This document shows, in pieces, positions 15,964 through 22,445 of a stretch of DNA of 31,787 bases. The notes beneath the pieces were generated by a model. That model worked only from the letters and a program-made list of their open reading frames with translations. It ran no database searches and had not been told where the DNA came from. This DNA comes from CAYVBN01 sp964538565. GTDB taxonomy: Bacteria; Pseudomonadota; Alphaproteobacteria; Rhizobiales; Xanthobacteraceae. The stretch spans positions 1 to 31,787 of the forward strand of contig CAZIGW010000279.1 of NCBI GenBank assembly GCA_964538565.1. The letters run 5' to 3'. The first letter of the stretch is position 1, and each line of letters opens with the position of its first letter. A program made the position numbers and the translations under genes.

Positions 15964-16802
15964 TGCGGCCGGCGTTGCGTGCCAGGCGCGACGCCTTTCT
16001 CGACAAGATCGGAGCACGCCCGCTGATCATGGGCGTCCTCAACGTGACGCCGGACTCGTTTTCGGACGGCGGCCGGTTCTTCGTTCCCGCCGATGCGCTT
16101 GCGCACGCACGGGCACTCGCCGACCAGGGCTGCGACATCCTCGATGTCGGCGGAGAAGCGACACGGCCCGGCGCGACGCCGCTCTCCGCCGCCGAGGAGC
16201 TTGCGCGCATTGCGCCGGTTCTCGACCAACTGGGCCGCGCCGTCGACGTTGCGATCTCGATCGACACCTACAAGGCGGCGGTCGCGGCGCGTGCGGCCGA
16301 GCTCGGCGTCGTGCTGGTCAACGACGTCTGGGGACTGCAGAAGGACCCGAAAATGGCCGAGACGGTCGCGGCGAGCGAGGTCGCCGTCGTCATCATGCAC
16401 AACCGCGCCGAGCGTGACGAGAGCGTCGACATCCTGTCCGACATGCGCCGCTTCTTCGACCGGTCGCTGGCCCTCGCGCGCAAGGCCGGAATTCCCGACC
16501 GGCTCATTCTCCTCGATCCGGGCATCGGCTTCGGCAAGACCTCGCGCCAGAATCTCGCCGCGATCGCCGGTCTCGCAGGCCTGCGCGACTACGGGCGGCC
16601 GATCCTCGTCGGCGTCTCGCGCAAGGGTTTTCTCGGCTCGCTCACGCGCGGCGAGGAAAAGCAGTTGTCCGGAACACACGCCGCCAGCCTGGCGGCGGTC
16701 GCCGCCGGCGCGGCCGTCGTGCGCGTGCACGACGTGGCCGAGCATGCAGCCGCCCTCACGGTGTTCCATCTCATCCGCGCTGCCGCCGGCGGTACGTTGT
16801 AG
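15963..16802 (+). CDS. folP: Dihydropteroate synthase
   Basis: FolP joins p-aminobenzoate to dihydropterin pyrophosphate in folate synthesis. The 279-aa product carries all DHPS blocks: LIMGVLNVTPDSFSDGGRFF (about 21-40), DVGGEATRPGA (about 62-72), ISIDTYKA (about 100-107), VNDVWG, LDPGIGFGK (about 180-188), GVSRKGFLGSLT and VRVHDV. One deviation is Ala for Ser in the usual GESTRPGA loop. Both folate and H4MPT use p-aminobenzoate, but MptG already makes the pABA-ribose bond for H4MPT, so folate synthesis is the expected role. Start fixed by overlap with the preceding small gene. Confidence 0.93.
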   Translation: MRPALRARRDAFLDKIGARPLIMGVLNVTPDSFSDGGRFFVPADALAHARALADQGCDILDVGGEATRPGATPLSAAEELARIAPVLDQLGRAVDVAISIDTYKAAVAARAAELGVVLVNDVWGLQKDPKMAETVAASEVAVVIMHNRAERDESVDILSDMRRFFDRSLALARKAGIPDRLILLDPGIGFGKTSRQNLAAIAGLAGLRDYGRPILVGVSRKGFLGSLTRGEEKQLSGTHAASLAAVAAGAAVVRVHDVAEHAAALTVFHLIRAAAGGTL

Positions 16803-16829
16803 CGTGAGGATCGGGACTGACCCGGACCT

Positions 16830-17171
16830 TCAGTGACAGCCGGCGAGCTGCTTTTCCTCGATCGCGAACACGCCGGGCTTCACCTCGACGTTGCGCACGA
16901 TGCAGTTGCGCCCGATCTTGTCGGTCAGCTTCACGTCGTAGCGGCCCGGCTCGACGCCGGTGATGCGCAGGCGTTCGTCGTGGTCGACGGTCCCGTCGCG
17001 GTCGTTCTTGCACTGGTCGGGGCCCCAGGAGTCCTGGCCGGCCGGGGAAAGATGCAGGCTGGTGATCGTGTAGAGCGTCAGATTCCAGAACCGCATGCCC
17101 TTTCGGTCCTGGGCGGCGGCGCAAGAGAGCGAGAACGCCACGACGACGGATGCAAGCAACAATCTGAACAC
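16830..17171 (-). CDS. Small secreted protein with EF-hand-like loop
   Basis: The 113-aa product starts at GTG 17171, with GGGAGGA seven bases upstream, and has a signal peptide (FRLLLASVVVAFSLSCAAAQ) with cleavage probably near residue 20. The mature part looks beta-rich: GMRFWNLTLYTITSLHLSPAGQ, then WGPDQC, then KNDRDGTVDHDE (55-66), and GRYDVKLTDKIGRNC. The 55-66 segment fits an EF-hand loop at positions 3, 5, 6, 8, 9 and 12 but has Lys at position 1. It strongly recalls lanmodulin loops (DPDKDGTIDLKE). Cys 54, 92 and 112 could form disulfides. It ends 27 bp from folP, convergent, and follows the pentapeptide-repeat gene. Periplasmic metal binding is an inference. Confidence 0.8.
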   Translation of the reverse strand: MFRLLLASVVVAFSLSCAAAQDRKGMRFWNLTLYTITSLHLSPAGQDSWGPDQCKNDRDGTVDHDERLRITGVEPGRYDVKLTDKIGRNCIVRNVEVKPGVFAIEEKQLAGCH

Positions 17172-17225
17172 GCAGTCCTCCCATTCTGTGCCCGAATTCA
17201 TTTGGCCGTTCCGGACGCGCCGGTG

Positions 17226-18023
17226 CTACCGGCGCAACAGTCGCTCCACGTTCACGGCCTTGTCGAAGTTCTTTGCCGCCTCGAGCCCGACCGGATCGAC
17301 CAGCCGCGCCGAGGCGAGATCCGCGCCGAGGAAATCCGCGCCCGTCACGTTGGCGCCGGTGAGATTGGCGCCGGCGAGGTCGGCCGCGCGCAGCGAGGCG
17401 TTGCTCAAGTCGGCGTGATCGAGCGAAGCGAATTCGAGATCGGCGCGCGCGAGATCGGCGCCGCGCAGGTCGGCATTGGCGAGCCGGGCGGAGCGAAGGA
17501 CTGCCCGGATCAGCCCCATCGACTGGTTTTTCATGTCGGCCGCCAGATTGGCTCCGGCGAGTCTGGCGCCGACGAGGCTCGCGCCACTCAGGTCGGCGGT
17601 GATGCGCGCGCCCGACAGGTCGGCGCCGTCGAGCCGCGCCCTCTGCATCTGCGCGGCGAAGAGATGCGCCTCCTCGAGGCTCGCCCCGCTCAGGTCCGCC
17701 TGCAGCAGCCAGGCCTGGTCGAGTACCGCATGGTCGAGCTTGCTGCCGGAGAGGCTCGTGCGGTTCAGGCGCGCGGCGCGCAGGATCGCGCCGGTCATGT
17801 CGAGCCTGGAGAGATCGAGCCCCGACAGTCGCTTGCCGGTGAAGTCGGCCGGGCGCCCGGGGCTTGCCGCGCGCAGCGCGGCCTCGACCGCCTCGCGCGT
17901 CATCTCGGCCGTGACCATGTCGGGCGAGGTCAGGTCGAGGTAGCGCATCATGTCCTGGGCGGACGCGGGCGACGCCAGCGCCAGTCCGATGATCGCAGCG
18001 ACATGTAACCGTCTGCGTCTCAT
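17226..18023 (-). CDS. Secreted pentapeptide-repeat protein
   Basis: The 265-aa product starts at ATG 18023, with GGAG upstream, and has a signal peptide (RRRRLHVAAIIGLALASPASAQ). From about residue 60 to 240 it consists of pentapeptide repeats of the A(D/N)LXX type, for example GADLSGARI, NADLRGADLARADLEFASL and GANLTGANVTGADFLGADL. Such repeats fold into a right-handed four-sided beta-helix with stacked Leu/Phe cores. Most known members are cytoplasmic (Qnr, MfpA); export to the periplasm is less usual. The many Asp at the same repeat position give acidic ladders on the surface. It lies 54 bp before the EF-hand-like gene and 130 bp after the HAD gene. Partner and function unknown. Confidence 0.88.
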   Translation of the reverse strand: MRRRRLHVAAIIGLALASPASAQDMMRYLDLTSPDMVTAEMTREAVEAALRAASPGRPADFTGKRLSGLDLSRLDMTGAILRAARLNRTSLSGSKLDHAVLDQAWLLQADLSGASLEEAHLFAAQMQRARLDGADLSGARITADLSGASLVGARLAGANLAADMKNQSMGLIRAVLRSARLANADLRGADLARADLEFASLDHADLSNASLRAADLAGANLTGANVTGADFLGADLASARLVDPVGLEAAKNFDKAVNVERLLRR

Positions 18024-18153
18024 CCCGTTCTCCGCCGCGAGCGAAGCCGTTGGGGCCCAAGCGTCCGAGAGAGGCCGGCAGGATCCATTGTTCAACGCGG
18101 CACGGGCCTCCTTCGATCACGTTCGCGTGTGGGCAATCGCCCGCGTTCGATGC

Positions 18154-18831
18154 TCACGATCGCGTGCGCCGGCGTGTCAGCACGTGTTCGACGGTCGCCG
18201 GCAGGTGGCGCATCGTGTCGACGACCGCGTGTGCGCCGGCGGCGGCGAGCTGCGCCGGCAGATCGGCCGAGCCGTGGCTCGCGCCCGTGAAGCCGACCGC
18301 CGTCATGCCGGCGGCGCGTGCGGCCTCGATGCCGAGCGGTGAATCCTCGATGACGACGCAGCCCGAAGGGTCTTCGCCAGCCGATCTCGCCGCGAGCAGG
18401 AACAGATCCGGCGCCGGTTTGCCGCGTTCGACCTGCACCGCGCTGTAGATGTGCCCGTCGAACAGCGGCGCAAGGCCGGTCACTTCGAGCGAAAGCCGGA
18501 TCCGCTCGGGGGCCGAGGACGAGGCGACGCAGCGGCGATAGGGCAGGGCCGCGATCGCCGCCTCGACGCCGGCCACCGGCTTCAACTCGCGGCGGAACAG
18601 CGCGAGCAGCCGTCGGCCGGCGTCGGCGCCCGCCGTTTCCGGGACCGGGCGGCCGAGCAGCGCCTCGGCGCGGCGCATCACGTCGGCGAGGCTCAGGCCG
18701 GTGAACGTTCCGATCGCCTCCTCGGTCGTCATCGGGCGGCCGAGCGCCGTCATCATTTGGGCGAGGGCGGCATTCGCAAGCCGCTCGGAGTCGACGAGCA
18801 CGCCGTCGCAATCGAAGATCAGGAGGGTCAT
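18154..18831 (-). CDS. HAD-superfamily phosphatase (subfamily IA)
   Basis: The 225-aa product has the full HAD set: motif I FDCDGVLVDSE with nucleophile Asp7 and Asp9, a helical cap (about 15-80), motif II SSSAPERI, motif III GKPAPDLF with Lys, and motif IV VVIEDSPLGIEAA. The family includes phosphoglycolate phosphatase and beta-phosphoglucomutase; the substrate cannot be told from sequence. It is 22 bp after the ABC ATPase, so it belongs to the transporter operon and may dephosphorylate the imported compound or a product of it (inference). ATG 18831 has GGAGG-like sequence (AGGAGGGTCA region on plus strand is its complement side), and the family start fits. Confidence 0.88.
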   Translation of the reverse strand: MTLLIFDCDGVLVDSERLANAALAQMMTALGRPMTTEEAIGTFTGLSLADVMRRAEALLGRPVPETAGADAGRRLLALFRRELKPVAGVEAAIAALPYRRCVASSSAPERIRLSLEVTGLAPLFDGHIYSAVQVERGKPAPDLFLLAARSAGEDPSGCVVIEDSPLGIEAARAAGMTAVGFTGASHGSADLPAQLAAAGAHAVVDTMRHLPATVEHVLTRRRTRS

Positions 18832-18853
18832 GCGGCGCTCGAACGATCCGGCA

Positions 18854-19606
18854 TCAGGGGCGCGCCGAAGTCGCGGACGCGATGCGCGCCGCGATCTCCG
18901 CTCGGAGCGCGGCGAGCGAGGCGGCCGAACGCGTCGCGCGCGGACCCGGAACGGCAAACGCGGCGACGATACGGGCGGGGCGCGGCGAGAGCAAGAACAC
19001 GCGATCGGCGAGCCCGATCGCTTCGTCGAGGTCATGGGTGACGAGGAGTGTCGTGATCGCGCGCCCCTGGACAAGTGTCGCCAGTTCCTCCCGCAGCTTG
19101 GTCGCAAGCGCATCGTCGAGCGACACGAACGGCTCGTCGAGCAACAGGAGATCGGGCTCGATCGCGAAGGCGCGGGCGAGCGCCACCCGTCGGGCAAGGC
19201 CGAGCGAGAGCTCGCCCGGGAAATGAGAACGGTGCGCGGTCAGTTCGAGCGCGGTGAACAGGCTGGCCAGCGCCGCTTCCCCGATGTCCGGGGCGACGAG
19301 CCGCACGTTGTCATCGACCGTGCGCCACGGCAGCAGGCGCGGCTCCTGAAAGACCATGCCGAGCCGCCCTCCGGCGGGTCGGCCGATGGTTCCGGTGAAG
19401 TCCGCTTCGAGCCCGGCGATGATGCGCAGCATCGTGGTCTTGCCGCAGCCGGACGGCCCGACGAGCGCGCCGACCTCGCCGCGCGCCAGGGTGAAGACGA
19501 CGTCGCGCAAGACTTCGAGCGGCGCGCCGGACGCCGCCACGTAGTCCTTCCGCACGATGTGCACGTCAAGCAGGTCTGAGTCGCCAGCGGGATGCGCGTC
19601 GTTCAA
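18854..19606 (-). CDS. ABC transporter ATP-binding protein (NitT/TauT type)
   Basis: The ATPase has Walker A GPSGCGKTTM, Q-loop GMVFQEPRLLPW, signature LSLGLARRVALARA (a degenerate form usual in this subfamily), Walker B LLLLDEPFVSLDD and the switch His in LLVTHDLDEA. This matches the NitT/TauT/SsuB-like importer ATPases. The start is uncertain: TTG 19606 gives a 41-bp overlap with the permease, while GTG 19564 would remove the overlap and 14 residues; an ATG at 19663 seems too far upstream. It powers the permease and binding protein encoded just before it. Confidence 0.88.
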   Translation of the reverse strand: MNDAHPAGDSDLLDVHIVRKDYVAASGAPLEVLRDVVFTLARGEVGALVGPSGCGKTTMLRIIAGLEADFTGTIGRPAGGRLGMVFQEPRLLPWRTVDDNVRLVAPDIGEAALASLFTALELTAHRSHFPGELSLGLARRVALARAFAIEPDLLLLDEPFVSLDDALATKLREELATLVQGRAITTLLVTHDLDEAIGLADRVFLLSPRPARIVAAFAVPGPRATRSAASLAALRAEIAARIASATSARP

Positions 19607-20303
19607 GGGGCTGCACCAACAATGTCTCGATCGCCAATATGACGACCACGAACGCCAACGCATAGGCGAGAATGCGGGTCACGTCGAACAGCTGAAAAGC
19701 GATGCCGATTTCGAAACCCACGCCGTTCGGGCGCCCGAGCAGCTCGACGACCAGCACGATCTTCCACACGAGCGACAGGCCGGAACGCGCCGCGGCCGCC
19801 AGATAGGGTGCAAGTTGCGGCAGGACGACGTGCCGCAGGACCTTCCAGCGCGGCATGGCGAAGACCTGCGCCATCTCGTCGAGGCTCGGATCGAGCGCGC
19901 GCGCGCCTTCGCGCACGGTGACGATGGCGTTCGGCAGCTTGTTCACCGCCACCGCCGCGATGGCGGCGAACTCGGTCAGCCCGCCCCAGATGTAGGCGAG
20001 CACGATGATCACCAGCGCCGGCAGGTTGAGCAGCACGACGAGCCAGGGGTCGCCGAGCCGGTCGGCAATCCGGACCCGTCCCATCAGCAGGCCGATGGCG
20101 GCGCCGAGACTCATGGCCAGCGTAAAGGCGAGAAACACGCGCGCCAGAGTCACGCCGAGATGGAAGAACAGCGCTCCGGAACGCGCCTCGGCGCCGATCG
20201 CGGCCGCGACCGTCGCGGGCGACGGCAGCATCTGCTCGCCGGCGAGCAACGAGCCGATCCACCATGCGGCGGCGAACAGCGCGAGCGAGACCAGCCGGAG
20301 CAT
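19566..20303 (-). CDS. ABC transporter permease (NitT/TauT type)
   Basis: The 245-aa membrane protein starts MLRLVSLALFAAAWWIGSLL and has about six hydrophobic segments. The EAA-type coupling loop is visible as EMAQVFAMPRWKVLRHVVLPQLAPYL (in part, about 155-180), which contacts the ATPase. It is 7 bp after the binding-protein stop and overlaps the ATPase gene if that starts at TTG 19606. The family imports nitrate, taurine, sulfonates, thiamine precursors and similar small molecules; the ligand here is unknown. Confidence 0.9.
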   Translation of the reverse strand: MLRLVSLALFAAAWWIGSLLAGEQMLPSPATVAAAIGAEARSGALFFHLGVTLARVFLAFTLAMSLGAAIGLLMGRVRIADRLGDPWLVVLLNLPALVIIVLAYIWGGLTEFAAIAAVAVNKLPNAIVTVREGARALDPSLDEMAQVFAMPRWKVLRHVVLPQLAPYLAAAARSGLSLVWKIVLVVELLGRPNGVGFEIGIAFQLFDVTRILAYALAFVVVILAIETLLVQPLERRASRWRLRPA

Positions 20304-20310
20304 CACGGCG

Positions 20311-21297
20311 TCAACGCCCTTGCCCGTCGCGATAGAAGGTGCCCGGTGCAAGCGCGTCGGCGTGGCCGACGAGCTCCGCGCCGCCGGCGCGGGCGAGCAC
20401 GCGGAAGAGCGTGGCGGCGTCCTTTTCCTCCGCCTCGATCGGACGGCGCGGAATGCCCTCGCGATAGCGGTCGCGATAGATCCGGAGTGCACCGGCGTCG
20501 GCGGCGCCGACGAGCGGCGCGATGCGGGTCCATTCCGCGTCCGAGCTGGCGAGAATGTCCTTGGCGGCGCGGGTGGCTTGGAGGAAGCGCGCGACCGTGT
20601 CGCGGTTGCGGGCGGCCCAGGTCTCGTCGAACACGTAGCCGATCATGGCCGGACGACCTTCGACACCGAGTCTGGGCAGCAGATCCTCGACGCCGAACAA
20701 GCGGCGGAAACCGCGCGCCTCGAGGCCGGCGCAGATGTTCCAGTAATTGAGCGTGGCGTCCGCCTCGCCGAGCCGGGTCTTCTCCGCGAGCAGGGCGGGC
20801 GCGCCGTAGACGATCGTCGCCTGCGAGGCGAGATCGATCCCGTCCTGCCTCAGCGCGCCTTGCACGAGCAGCCAGCTCTTGTCGATCGGCCCTCCGGCGA
20901 CGGCCAGGCGCTTGCCCTTGAGATCGGCGGGCGTCGAGAGCGGCGAGGCTTTCGGCACCATCACGGCGCCGAGCGCGCTCGAGTAGGGGTAGAAGACGAG
21001 CCTGGCGCCGAGCCGGCGCTCGCGCGACACCCACAGCCAGTCGGACACGATCACGTCGGCGCTCTTGCCGCGCAGCGCGATCTTGCCGGCTTCCGGGCTC
21101 GCGAGCTCGACGGCCTCGATCGTCAGTCCCGCCTGCCTGTCGAGACCGTGCGCGCGGATCACGTCGAGCTCCCAGGCGAGCGTACCGGTCTTTTGCACCG
21201 CCAGGCGGATGGTATCGGCGTGCGCCACGGCGGTCGGCAGGCTCGTGGCGACCGCCAACGCCGCAAGGCAGGATCTGCAGACCGAAGACAGCGACAT
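20311..21297 (-). CDS. ABC transporter substrate-binding protein (NitT/TauT type)
   Basis: The 328-aa product starts at ATG 21297 and has a signal peptide ending near SLPTAVAHADT. The mature part DTIRLAVQKTGTLAWELDVI, then ALRGKSADVIVSDWLWVSRERR, PADLKGKRLAVAGG and GEADATLNYWNICAGLEARG fit periplasmic binding proteins of the NitT/TauT/SsuA class. Trp and Tyr are frequent in the likely binding cleft (DWLW, NYWN), which may suit an aromatic or cationic ring (weak inference). It heads an operon of binding protein, permease, ATPase and HAD phosphatase, perhaps continuing into the pentapeptide and EF-hand-like genes. Confidence 0.9.
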   Translation of the reverse strand: MSLSSVCRSCLAALAVATSLPTAVAHADTIRLAVQKTGTLAWELDVIRAHGLDRQAGLTIEAVELASPEAGKIALRGKSADVIVSDWLWVSRERRLGARLVFYPYSSALGAVMVPKASPLSTPADLKGKRLAVAGGPIDKSWLLVQGALRQDGIDLASQATIVYGAPALLAEKTRLGEADATLNYWNICAGLEARGFRRLFGVEDLLPRLGVEGRPAMIGYVFDETWAARNRDTVARFLQATRAAKDILASSDAEWTRIAPLVGAADAGALRIYRDRYREGIPRRPIEAEEKDAATLFRVLARAGGAELVGHADALAPGTFYRDGQGR

Positions 21298-21532
21298 GGG
21301 GCGCCTTCTCGAACAGCATCGAAGCAGCGACCTTGCGGCGTCTCGCACGCGGATCAAAGTCTACGAGGTGGCTGCGTGCGGCGACAAGTTGCCGCCGACC
21401 GCGTGCCGTCACTCACAGGCGCGTGAACGCCTGCCGCGGTTTCCGCGATCGCTTGAGCAAGGCGGCATTCGGCCTATCATTGGCCGGGCGGATGCCCGAG
21501 GTCTTGCGCCGGGCGGCGAGCGGAGATCGGTC
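21298..21532. promoter_or_regulatory. Divergent region between ABC operon and small Cys-protein gene
   Basis: This 235-bp gap lies between two divergent starts and should hold both promoters. A near-perfect dyad GCGGCGAC-AA-GTTGCCGC lies at 21378-21395 and a shorter GGCC-TATCATT-GGCC further right near 21470. No coding frame in it looks real. Confidence 0.35.
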
Positions 21533-21889
21533 ATGGTACGGACGTTGCGCTGGGGCATCGGTGCAGCCATCGCGATGGCTGCGGCTCATTGCTCCGTGGG
21601 CCTTGCCGCCGACCTCAACGATTATCCGACCTCCGCGCGGGCCGACTACGTGTTCGCCTGCATGAAGACCAACGGCGACACCCGCAAGGCGCTGGACCAG
21701 TGTTCGTGCTCGATCGACGTCATCGCCTCGATCCTGCCCTACGACCGCTACGTGGCGGCGGAGACCGTGCTGAGCCTTTCGCAGGTTCCCGGTCGGTTCG
21801 GCGCAATGTTTCAGACGCCCGCGCAGGCAAAATCGGCTCGCAACGACCTGCGCCGGGCGCAGGCCGAAGCCGAGGTTCGTTGCTTCTGA
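21533..21889 (+). CDS. Small secreted four-Cys protein next to xox genes
   Basis: The 118-aa product starts at ATG 21533 with GGAG eight bases upstream. A signal peptide (RWGIGAAIAMAAAHCSVGLAA) precedes a helical mature domain: YPTSARADYVFACMKTNGDT, then ALDQCSCSIDVIASILPYDRY and a C-terminal AEAEVRCF. The CxC pair and the two outer Cys suggest two disulfides in the periplasm. I recognise this as a small conserved family frequently found near xoxF in methylotrophs, without an assigned function (from memory). It is read in the same direction as xoxF, 556 bp upstream, with no stop signal seen between. Confidence 0.8.
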   Translation: MVRTLRWGIGAAIAMAAAHCSVGLAADLNDYPTSARADYVFACMKTNGDTRKALDQCSCSIDVIASILPYDRYVAAETVLSLSQVPGRFGAMFQTPAQAKSARNDLRRAQAEAEVRCF

Positions 21890-22200
21890 CGCAACGGCAC
21901 GACCTGCCGCGGCCTGAATGGCGATGTGTTGAACGTTCGGCGGCATTTGCGCACCGCCGGGCCGCTGCGCGGACGCGTCGGGGATCGAATCCTGTGGCCC
22001 TCGCAGCCGCCGCGTGCATTGCACGCGACGCAGAACGCGCCGTTTCAGGTTCCGCAGCGCACACGCGAACAGCAACGCGCCGCCGTGCGCCCGACATCGT
22101 CTGGTGGCATGCTGTCTCGAGACCGTGGCATCCGCATGGCGAGGAATTTCGTTCGCATCACACCTCGCATCAGACAGAGACGGCGAGCGATCCAATGTTT

Positions 22201-22230
22201 TTGTTGCGGTCGGTAGGAGCCGAGCATAAG
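22201..22230 (+). promoter_or_regulatory. Possible xoxF promoter
   Basis: TTGTTG at 22201-22206 and CATAAG at 22225-22230 are separated by 18 bp and give partial matches to sigma-70 -35 and -10 boxes. A start near 22237 would leave a leader of about 200 bases. The match is weak and untested. Confidence 0.3.
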
Positions 22231-22257
22231 CTTTGCTCCGGTTTCCGGCTTCAAGGG

Positions 22258-22282
22258 CGTCAGTCGAACGGGAATACTGACG
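22258..22282. promoter_or_regulatory. Inverted repeat in xoxF upstream region
   Basis: CGTCAGT (22258-22264) and ACTGACG (22276-22282) form a perfect 7-bp inverted repeat with an 11-bp spacer. Arm spacing suits a dimeric regulator, and the position just downstream of the possible promoter suits a repressor or response-regulator site. It lacks the T tract of a terminator. Confidence 0.45.
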
Positions 22283-22300
22283 TTTCTTCGTAAGCTAGGC

Positions 22301-22322
22301 GGGGCACCAAGCGACGTGCCCC
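22301..22322 (+). promoter_or_regulatory. GC-rich hairpin in xoxF leader
   Basis: GGGGCAC (22301-22307) and GTGCCCC (22316-22322) form a perfect 7-bp stem with an 8-nt loop, about 125 bases before the xoxF start. Three T follow, too few for a classical terminator. It may shape the leader RNA. Confidence 0.4.
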
Positions 22323-22331
22323 TTTGTGCCT

Positions 22332-22342
22332 CGCGACGCTGT
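22332..22342 (+). repeat. 11-bp direct repeat, first copy (xoxF leader)
   Basis: CGCGACGCTGT occurs here and again at 22419-22429, 87 bp apart. Only the second copy is followed by GTCGC, so only that one closes into a hairpin. Confidence 0.4.
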
Positions 22343-22419
22343 GACACGCTGCCGGAAGCTCTTCCCATCGAACGGGTGCCGTCGCGCGGCACATCGAGTG
22401 TGCTCGTGTCGGTGAACCC

Positions 22420-22432
22420 GCGACGCTGTCGC
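22420..22432 (+). promoter_or_regulatory. Hairpin directly upstream of xoxF ribosome binding site
   Basis: GCGAC-GCT-GTCGC can form a 5-bp stem with a 3-nt loop; it ends just before AGGGAGGA, the strong ribosome site five bases from the xoxF ATG. It includes the second copy of the direct repeat. It could tune translation of xoxF. Confidence 0.4.
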
Positions 22433-22445
22433 AGGGAGGACTCTG

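Larger units (their letters stand above)
21890..22445 (+). other. Intergenic region and probable leader of xoxF
   Basis: No convincing gene is found in these 556 bp. The right half, from about 22140, is less GC-rich than its surroundings and holds a possible promoter, two inverted repeats, a direct repeat and a hairpin directly before the xoxF ribosome site, each listed separately. The left half (21890-22130) shows no clear structure. Confidence 0.6.
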
